A stretch of DNA of 9,213 nucleotides from Spirochaetaceae bacterium (GTDB lineage Bacteria; Spirochaetota; Spirochaetia; Treponematales; Breznakiellaceae), in NCBI GenBank assembly GCA_031265015.1, contig JAISDG010000220.1, forward strand, positions 1-9,213. Direction: 5' to 3'. This document shows, in pieces, positions 1-5,876 of this stretch (its first letter is position 1; every line of letters begins with the position of its first letter). The translations under genes and the position numbers were made by a program. The notes beneath the pieces are model-generated. The model ran no database searches. It saw nothing but the letters and a program-made list of their open reading frames with translations, and was not told the origin of the DNA.

Positions 1-449
1 TGGCGGAGCAGCAGGGATTCCAGGGATTCGGGGGTGATAAGCAGTACTCCGGAAGGATCCGCCAGAAAGCGGCTTTTGTGGTTCGAGGATACGTCCCCGT
101 GCCAGCGCCGGAGGGCGATATCCGCTTCGGGGCCCGGCTCTTTTCCCGCGGCCAGAATCTTTTCCAGCCGCCGGGCCTGATCGTTAATCAGCGCCTTGAG
201 GGGGCTGATGTACAGAACCAGGGGCTTCGGTCCCCTCCGCCGGGCCGCCAGCGCCGAGAGAACGGGGAAAAACGCCGCCTCGGTTTTTCCCGACGCGGTT
301 CCCGCAGCGATAAGGATGTGTCCCCGGCCGTCAAAGACTTCGCCGATCGCCGCTTCCTGTATGTCCCGCAGGGCGCTCCACCGTTCGCCGTAAACGTACC
401 CGCGGATAAAGGGAGCCAGCCTGGAATAGGGATCAGAGGCTTCCCGCAT
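1..449 (-). CDS. DEAD/DEAH-box superfamily 2 helicase, Lhr/BrxHI-like, 3' end outside window
   Basis: Only the first 149 residues are present; the gene continues past the left edge. Visible superfamily 2 helicase elements, in order: a Q-motif-like stretch around residues 25-35 (ALRDIQEAAIGEV), motif I (Walker A) AGTASGKT at 49-56, motif Ia ISPLKALINDQ at 81-91, a WHGD element at 116-119, and the motif Ib region LLITPESLESLL at 136-147. This spacing and the PLKALINDQ / ITPESLE wording are typical of Lhr-type large helicases, including the BrxHI helicase of type 2 BREX. The expected role is ATP-driven translocation on or unwinding of DNA. The DEAH box (motif II) and everything after it lie outside the window, so catalytic completeness cannot be judged. 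The ATG overlaps the stop of the upstream ATPase gene as TAATG (1 base shared), and no Shine-Dalgarno sequence is visible, which points to translational coupling. Family call is firm; the BrxHI link rests on the neighbouring gene and is inference. Confidence 0.9.
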   Translation of the reverse strand, partial: MREASDPYSRLAPFIRGYVYGERWSALRDIQEAAIGEVFDGRGHILIAAGTASGKTEAAFFPVLSALAARRRGPKPLVLYISPLKALINDQARRLEKILAAGKEPGPEADIALRRWHGDVSSNHKSRFLADPSGVLLITPESLESLLLR

Positions 450-1753
450 TACAGATCAAAGGACGCGTAGAGTTCTTCCGGGGTGGCGGCTTTAACCCGG
501 CGGTCTTCCCGGCGGATAAGCTCGTAAAAGTCCGCATCGCCTTCGTCCCGGAGGATGTTTAAAAGGCCGATATAATCCCGGGTAATTTCCCGGGGAGTAA
601 TAAATTCCTCCGCGCCGGGGGCGGAAAAGGCCAGTTCCATAAAGGCGGTAATTTCTTCTTCACCGATCCATTTTTCGTAGCCGTAGTGGATGGCGTGGAT
701 TTCCGTAAGCCGCTCCAGAAGTATAAAGATCTCTTCGGCGGCAAGACGGTTTAAGCGGATCACCGGGCTGCCCGAATCCACATGGCCGGAGCGGACAAAG
801 CGGCTTTCTTCCAGTCGGCTTTTCAGCGCGGGGTAGCTTGCCAGGCCCCGGCGCTCGTCCTCAAGGAACTGGGGAGTACCGCCCAGATAGAAGCCCAGGT
901 TCCGGGCCTTTCCCTGAAGGATGTCGTTAAAAACCGCCAGGAGTTTTTCGTAGTTGTTTTCCCGGGAACGGCGGTTGGCGATTCTGTAGAGGTTTACCCC
1001 CTCGTCGATAAAAACCAAAAGGCCCTTCATGCCCGCGCGGACGCAGAAAGCGGCAAAGAGTTTGATATAATCGTACCAGTTGTCGCCGGTGACAATTTCT
1101 CCCACCGGAAGGGACCGCTTTGCTTCGGTCCGGGTTGCGTATTCCCCCCGGAACCACCGGAGGGCGGCGTTTTTCTTTTCATCATCGCCGCTGATGAAGG
1201 AGTTAAAGTACAGCGACAGCGCCGAGGCAAAGTCAAAGCCGTGGACATAGTCTTGCAGGCCGGCAATTTCCTCGCGGATCTTCCAGTCCACCTGGGAAAC
1301 AAATTCCGGATCATCCTGCCGGCAGCCGCCGCGGATTACGCCGGTCCGGATGTCGTTGATCCATTTCTGGAGCAGTCCTTCCAGGGCCCCTCCGTCGGGC
1401 CTGACCCTGGTGGAAAGACGCTGCATCAGTTCCCGGTAGGTGGCAAGCCCCGTACCGGAGGAGCCGTGGAGTTTTTTGTCCGGCGACAGATCCGCGTCGG
1501 CGCAGACATAATCCCGTTCCATGGCATAGTTCCTGATGGCCTGGAGAAAAAACGTTTTTCCGCTGCCGTAGCGGCCGATGATGAACCGGAACGCCGCCGC
1601 CCCTTCCTGTATAGTGTCCAGGTCTTCCAGGACCGTTTCAATTTCCCGCTTTCTGCCCACGGCGATATATTCCAGCCCCACCCGGGGTACCACGCCGGCG
1701 GAAAGGGAATTGAGGACGGCCTGGCTGATCCGCCGGGGGATTGTTATTCCCAT
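449..1753 (-). CDS. BREX-type ATP-binding protein, BrxC/BrxD (DUF2791) family P-loop ATPase
   Basis: 434-residue protein that appears complete. The N-terminus (about residues 10-35) carries the AGVVPRVGLEYIAVGR stretch characteristic of BrxD-like proteins. Walker A is GRYGSGKT at 60-67 (Lys66). It is followed by ADADLSPDKKLHG at 85-97 and GLATYRELM at 102-110, both family hallmarks. Walker B is GLLVFIDE at 244-251, with Glu251 as the likely catalytic acid, then GFYLGGTPQFLED at 287-299 in the sensor-1 position. A C-terminal TPREITRDYIGLLNIL segment (386-401) is also family-typical. In type 2 BREX the equivalent protein (BrxD) is encoded beside the helicase BrxHI, as here. The precise reaction is unknown beyond ATP binding and probable hydrolysis; it may load or regulate the helicase on DNA (inference). 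The ATG lies inside the end of the upstream TerB-domain gene (10-bp overlap). No Shine-Dalgarno is visible, but TATACT ends 7 bases before the ATG. It shares 1 base with the helicase start downstream. Confidence 0.92.
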   Translation of the reverse strand: MGITIPRRISQAVLNSLSAGVVPRVGLEYIAVGRKREIETVLEDLDTIQEGAAAFRFIIGRYGSGKTFFLQAIRNYAMERDYVCADADLSPDKKLHGSSGTGLATYRELMQRLSTRVRPDGGALEGLLQKWINDIRTGVIRGGCRQDDPEFVSQVDWKIREEIAGLQDYVHGFDFASALSLYFNSFISGDDEKKNAALRWFRGEYATRTEAKRSLPVGEIVTGDNWYDYIKLFAAFCVRAGMKGLLVFIDEGVNLYRIANRRSRENNYEKLLAVFNDILQGKARNLGFYLGGTPQFLEDERRGLASYPALKSRLEESRFVRSGHVDSGSPVIRLNRLAAEEIFILLERLTEIHAIHYGYEKWIGEEEITAFMELAFSAPGAEEFITPREITRDYIGLLNILRDEGDADFYELIRREDRRVKAATPEELYASFDL

Positions 1754-4392
1754 AAAGATAGTATAGAACGATATTCCCGCGAGATCGAGGGTCCTTCCGA
1801 GGTGATTTCGATAAGCAGATCCCCGAACCGTTCGTTAAAGGCGGCGTTGACGGCGTCGACCTCCATATCCGTTACCGGTTCGGCGAAAGCCCCGGCAACG
1901 CTCCGCAGGGCGGCCCGCTCCCGGGTTCCCAGGGCGGCGATAAATTCCTCCAGGTCCGCCCGAGTAGGTACCGTGTAGGACGTACCCTGCGTTGGGGCGG
2001 ACCCGTCCGCCTGGTCCGGCATTGTATAAGAGACGCCCGGCCGCGGGGCGGACCCGGCAGCCCTGTCAGGCGCCATGCAGGACGCGCCCCCCTGCGGAGC
2101 TTCCGGCAGGGAAGGCCGGCCGGAGGAAAGGGTCCGGCCCGCGGGGGCGGAGGCCGGCGGCGAATCTCCGCCGGAATGATGGGACGGACCGGCGGGGGAG
2201 GACGCGAGTATATCCCTGACGGCGTCGGATTCCCGGCGGAGTTCTTCCAGAAGTTCCCCCTCAAGGGTGAGGGGACGAAGCCGGGCCTCTACTCCGTCCA
2301 GGGGAGTGGAGCCGGGATGAAGGAACAGTTCCGAAAGAACGGTGACGAGGGGCCGGTGGGAAACAAAACCCGGCCGGTATACCCTATAGGAGGATTCCCC
2401 CGCGCGGGTTATTTTTCCGAATGCCCTGAAAGGGGCGTATTCGGGCCGGGGGGGATAAAATAATTCAAAGATCCCCCGGTTCCAGTCCCGGCGAAGCTGG
2501 TTATCGATGACCCCCAGGGCCCGGCGGTATTCCGGGGCCCAGTCCGGGTCCCTTTCTTTCCGGCGGAGCAGTTTGTCGGGGATCAGGGTTTTGACACAGG
2601 CCCAGAGAGGGTCCGAAGCAAGCTGTTCCAGGGGGCGGTCTTCTTCGATAAAGAAGCGGTGAATCGAAAGGTCCGTCAACAGCGCCGCCGTTTCGCCCTG
2701 GGTCTTCCGCAGTATATCCGCCCAGGACGCGTTCGTCCCGGGCGCGCCGTTCCAGGGTTCATTCCACAGTTCGCCGATCAGCAGGGGCAGGGCTTCGGAA
2801 GCGATACCGTAGATCACGGCAAAGTCCAGCAGCCAGCGGCAGAGGAGGGCGCCGGTTTCGGGGAAGCCCTCCCGATAGACGAGGAACAAATCCCGAAGGG
2901 CAAGAAAATGCTCCAGGGGCCCCTCCCGTCCCATACAGACCGCCAGTTCACGGGCATAGAGCCGGAGATAGGCGGCGCCGCAGGGAGGATCGGAAACCGG
3001 GGAACCGTTCCCCGGAAGCGATGAATCGCCGGGGGCCCCGTTGGGGATCAGGTCCGGATAACGGCCCTCCCGGCATTCATGGCGCCAGCGTAAAAAAAAA
3101 TCCCGCTGGACTTCGTTCAGTTCCGTAAACGCCGCGCCGGACCTGACCGGGGGAGCCTCGCCGGGGGCCCGCGGGCCGCGGCCCTCCAGGTAAAAGGAAG
3201 CCTGCTCGTCCTTGACATCCGCGGCCCGGAGGCCGGAAAATTTTGCCGTCACCGCGAAGAAGCCTCCCCCGGCGGCCTCGATCCGGCCCGCTTCCCAGAG
3301 GGGAAGCAGGCCTTCGTCCAGAGCCGCGGTTTCTTCCCGGCCGCCGGAAAAGGGCCGCCGGGAAGGACCGGGCCTGAGCGCCGGGGAAAGGGAACGGCGG
3401 TTTCCGGCGGAGGCCTTTGCGGGTCTCGCGGATGCGGAAGACTTCGCGGACAGGGCCGACGAAAGACCGGACTTGCCCGGAACCAGGGTACGGTACAAAA
3501 AGGCCGCCGGGCCTTTGCGGAGATCCCCGGTTTTTCCCTTTTCCTTTGGACCGGAGCGGACGACCCGGACCGTCAGGGTAAGCCGGGCATCGATATTCCT
3601 CAGGTCCCGAATGTTCCGGGGAGATTCGCCCGCCGGGGATTCGGCATAGACCAGATTCAGGAGGATGTCGCAGCGGGATTTGAGGAGCCGCAGATCCGGC
3701 GGCAGATCTTCGTACAGGGCCAGACCGGGCCCGCAAAAGGAGGCGCTTAGGACCGGTTCGCCGCCGTTAACAAAGTTAAGGGGGATTTCCCCCGCGCCGG
3801 GATCCCCGAAGGGCGCGGCCTTTGGGAAGATCCGCTCCTTTGCGGAGTTAAAAAAATTCCCCGGCAGCACAAGAATGACCTTTGCTCCGGGAGCTTCGTT
3901 TCGCAGGAATTCCAGGTAGCTCCCCAGCAGTTCCGCCGGATCCCGGCGATCTTCCACGGTCAGGCCCCCGGAAAAACCCCAGGTCCGCAGGAATTCCAGA
4001 TGATCGTGAAAGAGCACCGGGGTATTCCCCGCGGCGGTCCACCGGGTCTCGTCCCATTCCAGGGGGAGCCGGAAACCGCCCGCCACGGCGGATGCCGAGG
4101 CCGCCCCGCCGGGGAAAAAGTCCCCCGGATAAAGCCGTACCGGCCGGATAGGTTCTCCTCCGCAGTACCGGCCCAGGGGACCGACGCCCAGCTCTTCCAG
4201 TTCCCCCAGCCGGCGGGCTTCGGGGCCGTCACGGTCTTTGCCGGGACGTTCCAGTTTTTCCGAAACGGCCAGGGCGGAAACCCTCCGGTCCCCTTCCCGG
4301 ATAACCGGCAGTCCCCAGGCGGAACCCACGCCGTTTTCCATCAGGGGCATGCAGAGGAGGACCAGTTCTTTCCGCCGGGATTCCCTTGCCAC
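1744..4392 (-). CDS. TerB_N / TerB_C domain protein with unrecognised N-terminal half
   Basis: 882 residues, first gene of the defence-like operon. The C-terminal half is recognisable. Around residues 425-530 are a Trp-Arg element (RDFFLRWRHECREGRYPDL) and, after a Pro/Gly loop, AYLRLYARELAVCMG and LCRWLLDFAVIYGI, which match the pattern of TerB_N domains (YLxWR...Y, then YLxLYxxEL). Residues about 600-690 continue this region. Residues about 808-877 (ERAALR, then FNERFGDLLIEI and ISREYRSIL) match the end of TerB_C. The usual metal-binding TerB core between them is not visible; instead residues about 725-808 form a Pro/Ser/Gly linker with 17-residue repeats. Residues 1-420 are unrecognised. 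They hold a possible Rossmann-like strand (KVILVLPGNFF, 171-181) and a Ser/Ala/Arg-rich low-complexity stretch at 305-350. No signal peptide or membrane segment is evident, so it is probably cytoplasmic. The start is GTG with no good Shine-Dalgarno; later Met15 or Met18 are possible starts. Function unknown; a scaffold or sensor for the ATPase and helicase is inferred. Confidence 0.8.
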   Translation of the reverse strand: MARESRRKELVLLCMPLMENGVGSAWGLPVIREGDRRVSALAVSEKLERPGKDRDGPEARRLGELEELGVGPLGRYCGGEPIRPVRLYPGDFFPGGAASASAVAGGFRLPLEWDETRWTAAGNTPVLFHDHLEFLRTWGFSGGLTVEDRRDPAELLGSYLEFLRNEAPGAKVILVLPGNFFNSAKERIFPKAAPFGDPGAGEIPLNFVNGGEPVLSASFCGPGLALYEDLPPDLRLLKSRCDILLNLVYAESPAGESPRNIRDLRNIDARLTLTVRVVRSGPKEKGKTGDLRKGPAAFLYRTLVPGKSGLSSALSAKSSASARPAKASAGNRRSLSPALRPGPSRRPFSGGREETAALDEGLLPLWEAGRIEAAGGGFFAVTAKFSGLRAADVKDEQASFYLEGRGPRAPGEAPPVRSGAAFTELNEVQRDFFLRWRHECREGRYPDLIPNGAPGDSSLPGNGSPVSDPPCGAAYLRLYARELAVCMGREGPLEHFLALRDLFLVYREGFPETGALLCRWLLDFAVIYGIASEALPLLIGELWNEPWNGAPGTNASWADILRKTQGETAALLTDLSIHRFFIEEDRPLEQLASDPLWACVKTLIPDKLLRRKERDPDWAPEYRRALGVIDNQLRRDWNRGIFELFYPPRPEYAPFRAFGKITRAGESSYRVYRPGFVSHRPLVTVLSELFLHPGSTPLDGVEARLRPLTLEGELLEELRRESDAVRDILASSPAGPSHHSGGDSPPASAPAGRTLSSGRPSLPEAPQGGASCMAPDRAAGSAPRPGVSYTMPDQADGSAPTQGTSYTVPTRADLEEFIAALGTRERAALRSVAGAFAEPVTDMEVDAVNAAFNERFGDLLIEITSEGPSISREYRSILSLWE
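1945..2088 (-). repeat. In-frame 51-bp tandem repeat in the TerB-protein linker, about 2.7 copies
   Basis: Residues 769-785, 786-802 and 803 onward of the TerB-domain protein are degenerate copies of a 17-residue unit of the form G-[AVT]-S-[CY]-x-x-P-[DT]-[RQ]-A-[AD]-GSAP-x-x. At DNA level copies one (2038-2088) and two (1987-2037) share blocks such as the ggggcggacccg core; the third copy merges into the TerB_C region. The unit is a multiple of three, so copy-number change would keep the frame. It looks like a flexible, possibly length-variable linker. Confidence 0.65.
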
Positions 4393-4416
4393 ACCGCCAG
4401 TATAACACTGTCTAAT
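4386..4416 (+). promoter_or_regulatory. Candidate divergent promoter for carAB
   Basis: TTGCCA (4386-4391, five of six consensus bases) and TCTAAT (4411-4416, five of six) lie on the plus strand with a 19-base spacer, longer than the ideal 17. Transcription would begin near 4423 and give carA a leader of about 265 bases. It physically overlaps the opposite-strand promoter at 4399-4427, so the two could interfere. No better-placed alternative was found nearer to carA. Confidence 0.3.
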
Positions 4417-4427
4417 CCCAGATACAA
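4399..4427 (-). promoter_or_regulatory. Candidate sigma-70-type promoter for the TerB-ATPase-helicase operon
   Basis: On the minus strand, TTGTAT (4427-4422) and TATACT (4404-4399) are separated by 17 bases, and a TG one base before the -10 gives an extended -10 element. The expected start of transcription, about 7 bases after the -10, falls at the GTG start codon at 4392, so the message may be leaderless. The -35 matches consensus at only three positions; the call rests mainly on the extended -10 and spacing. Confidence 0.45.
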
Positions 4428-4454
4428 ACAGGACCCGCGCCCCATGGCAGAATG

Positions 4455-4478
4455 GGTAAAAACAGGATCATTTTTACC
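4455..4478. repeat. Perfect inverted repeat, 8-bp arms with 8-base loop
   Basis: GGTAAAAA (4455-4462) and TTTTTACC (4471-4478) are exact reverse complements around the loop CAGGATCA. It lies between the divergent promoter candidates and carA, directly followed by GGAGG. It could be a regulator-binding palindrome or an RNA hairpin in the carA leader. It is not a convincing intrinsic terminator, since the stem is A/U-rich and no T-run follows it on the plus strand. Confidence 0.5.
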
Positions 4479-4489
4479 GGAGGACTGCC

Positions 4490-4558
4490 GTGAAAGGCAA
4501 GATCCCCTATGGGGAACAACCCCGGGGGCGTACAAAAAATCCCGAAGCAAATTTCTGA
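4490..4558 (+). CDS. Possible 22-codon leader peptide upstream of carA
   Basis: A GTG at 4490 is preceded by GGAGG (4479-4483) at a spacing of 6 bases, a good ribosome binding site. The frame encodes 22 residues (ending RGRTKNPEANF) and stops with TGA at 4556-4558, 130 bases before carA. The peptide matches no family I know, and it holds two Arg and three Lys but no run of one amino acid, so a classic amino-acid attenuator is not evident. The ribosome binding site is the only real support; it could be chance in a noncoding leader. Confidence 0.25.
   Translation: MKGKIPYGEQPRGRTKNPEANF
4503..4528 (+). promoter_or_regulatory. Mutually exclusive short G/C hairpins inside the candidate leader ORF
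   Basis: TCCCC (4503-4507) can pair with GGGGA (4511-4515), while the same GGGG (4511-4514) can instead pair with CCCC (4520-4523), which in turn could pair with GGGGG (4524-4528). Such alternative pairing is what attenuators and riboswitch-like leaders use, but the stems are only 4-5 bp and may be chance in G/C-rich DNA. Confidence 0.2.
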
Positions 4559-4640
4559 TTTTCCCCTATTTTGGGACGGCGCACCCTTGATTTCGGCCAT
4601 TTTTTGCCGTTTTCCTTCCTGATTTTCCATCACCCTTGAT
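4555..4640 (+). repeat. Two interleaved pairs of 10-bp direct repeats in the intergenic region
   Basis: CTGATTTTCC occurs at 4555-4564 and 4619-4628; CACCCTTGAT occurs at 4582-4591 and 4631-4640. The order is the same in both halves (first motif, then second), with spacing shrinking from 27 to 12 bases. This could be a decayed duplication, part of a dispersed intergenic repeat, or paired binding sites. Confidence 0.4.
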
Positions 4641-4676
4641 CATCCCGGCCCAAACCGCTACCCTAAGACGGAGTAT

Positions 4677-4683
4677 GGGGGAG
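4677..4683 (+). promoter_or_regulatory. Shine-Dalgarno site of carA
   Basis: GGGGGAG lies 5 bases before the ATG at 4689 and fixes that ATG as the start. The nearby ATG at 4675 is out of frame. Among the main genes in the window this is the only start with a strong ribosome binding site. Confidence 0.75.
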
Positions 4684-4688
4684 AAATC

Positions 4689-5876
4689 ATGACCAGGCAG
4701 ACAAAGCCGGCCAGGCAGGCAAAGCTGGTGCTGGAAGACGGTTCGGAATACGCGGGCTGGTCCTTCGGCCGGCCCCGGTCCCAGGCGGGGGAAGTGGTCT
4801 TTACCACCGGCATGACCGGGTATCCCCAGTCCCTGACCGACCCCAGCTTCCGGGGACAGATCCTCGTATCTACCTATCCTCTGGTTGGAAATTACGGGGT
4901 GCCGTTGACCGTTAAAACCGAACCTTTTTTTGACAAAACCGGGCTTCCCGTTCATTTTGAGTCGGAACGGATCCAGGTCTCGGGGTTCGTGGTGTCCGAA
5001 GCCTGTGATGAACCCAGTCATTTTGCTTCCGGGGCTTCCCTGGCTGCCTGGCTGGATAAAAACAATGTCCCCGGCATCTGGGGCATCGACACCCGTTCCC
5101 TGACCATCCGGCTCCGGGAACACGGGGTAATGATGGGAAAAATTCTGGTGGAAGGGAGCCGGGACGTAACCCTGGATTCGGGGCTGGCGGCCCATCCGGT
5201 GGCGGATGTTTCCCCGGCAAAGCCTTCGGTCATCGTACCGCCGGAAATTCCGGCGGACGAAGCGGAAGGGCTTCCCGCGGTGGCCCTGGTGGACTGCGGC
5301 GCCAAGGCCAATATCATCCGCTGCCTGCTGGCCCGGAAGGTTACGGTTATCCGTCTGCCCTGGAACCACGACCTTTCGGGGATTGCCTTTGACGGTATTT
5401 TCCTCTCCAACGGGCCGGGGGATCCCAAGAACTGCGGCAAAACCATCGCCGCGGTCCGCAGGGCCTTTAGCCTGGGGAAACCTGTTTTCGGGATCTGCCT
5501 GGGCAACCAGATCATGGCCCTGGCCGCGGGGGCGGATACCTACAAACTCCCCTATGGCCACCGGGGGCAAAACCAGCCCTGTATCGAGCTGGATGAACAC
5601 GGCGCGGCCGGGTCCCGGGGCGTTTCCGCAAACGTTCCGGGGTCCCGGTGCTATATCACCAGCCAGAACCACGGTTATGCGGTCCGGGCCGAAACCCTGC
5701 CCTCCGGCTGGGAGCCCTGGTTTGTGAACGGCAACGACGGCACCATCGAAGGGATCCGTTCCAAAACGGGTCCCTTTTCGGCGGTCCAGTTCCACCCCGA
5801 AGGCTGTCCCGGCCCCCGGGATACGGAGTTCCTCATTGACCGCTTTGTGGAAACGCTCCGGAAGGGAAAAAAATGA
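4689..5876 (+). CDS. carA: Carbamoyl-phosphate synthetase small subunit (glutaminase)
   Basis: 395 residues, complete. It hydrolyses glutamine and channels ammonia to the large subunit CarB for carbamoyl phosphate synthesis, feeding pyrimidine and arginine pathways in the cytoplasm. The N-terminal CarA domain shows FTTGMTGYPQSLTDPSF and STYPLVGNYGVP (about residues 38-75) and GIWGIDTRSLT (about 133-143). The class I glutamine amidotransferase domain begins near residue 198 (VALVDCGAK). It carries the nucleophile Cys270 in GICLGNQ, a QNHGYAV element around residue 328, and His369 and Glu371 in QFHPEGCPGP, so the triad is intact. GNQ in place of the common GHQ, and YGHRGQNQP in place of FGHHGGNHP, resemble Bacteroidota-type CarA (from memory of family sequences). 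The start is set by GGGGGAG 5 bases upstream. The TGA overlaps the carB ATG (ATGA), typical of coupled translation of the two subunits in equal amounts. Confidence 0.98.
   Translation: MTRQTKPARQAKLVLEDGSEYAGWSFGRPRSQAGEVVFTTGMTGYPQSLTDPSFRGQILVSTYPLVGNYGVPLTVKTEPFFDKTGLPVHFESERIQVSGFVVSEACDEPSHFASGASLAAWLDKNNVPGIWGIDTRSLTIRLREHGVMMGKILVEGSRDVTLDSGLAAHPVADVSPAKPSVIVPPEIPADEAEGLPAVALVDCGAKANIIRCLLARKVTVIRLPWNHDLSGIAFDGIFLSNGPGDPKNCGKTIAAVRRAFSLGKPVFGICLGNQIMALAAGADTYKLPYGHRGQNQPCIELDEHGAAGSRGVSANVPGSRCYITSQNHGYAVRAETLPSGWEPWFVNGNDGTIEGIRSKTGPFSAVQFHPEGCPGPRDTEFLIDRFVETLRKGKK

Noticed and set aside
782..1978. 398-codon open frame on the plus strand
   Set aside because: It is exactly antisense to the ATPase with its well-conserved motifs, has a Pro/Gly/Arg-rich composition typical of shadow frames in G/C-rich DNA, and shows no recognisable domain.
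3343..3480. Possible frameshift or junk insertion at the Ser/Ala/Arg-rich stretch (residues 305-350) of the TerB-domain protein
   Set aside because: The frame stays open on both sides and the composition fits a flexible linker; nothing indicates a broken gene.
1..4392. Annotation as a canonical BREX type 2 locus
   Set aside because: No PglX methylase, PglZ phosphatase, PglW kinase or PglY gene is present in the visible part, and the first gene is a TerB-family protein; only the ATPase-helicase pair is BREX-like.
4444..4590. ATG-started 48-codon frame on the plus strand in the intergenic region
   Set aside because: It has no ribosome binding site, overlaps the palindrome and the better-supported leader ORF in another frame, and resembles no known protein.
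4594..4613. CGGC/GCCG hairpin followed by TTTT as an intrinsic terminator
   Set aside because: The stem is only 4 bp with an 8-base loop and the T-run is short, too weak to annotate as a terminator; mentioned only as part of the attenuation hypothesis.
4636..4664. TTGATC, 17 bases, TACCCT as a carA-proximal promoter
   Set aside because: The spacing is ideal, but the -10 matches consensus at only three of six positions; it is weaker than the candidate at 4386-4416, though it cannot be excluded.
4566..5795. 409-codon open frame on the minus strand
   Set aside because: It is antisense to carA, whose catalytic motifs are all present; its product has no family features.
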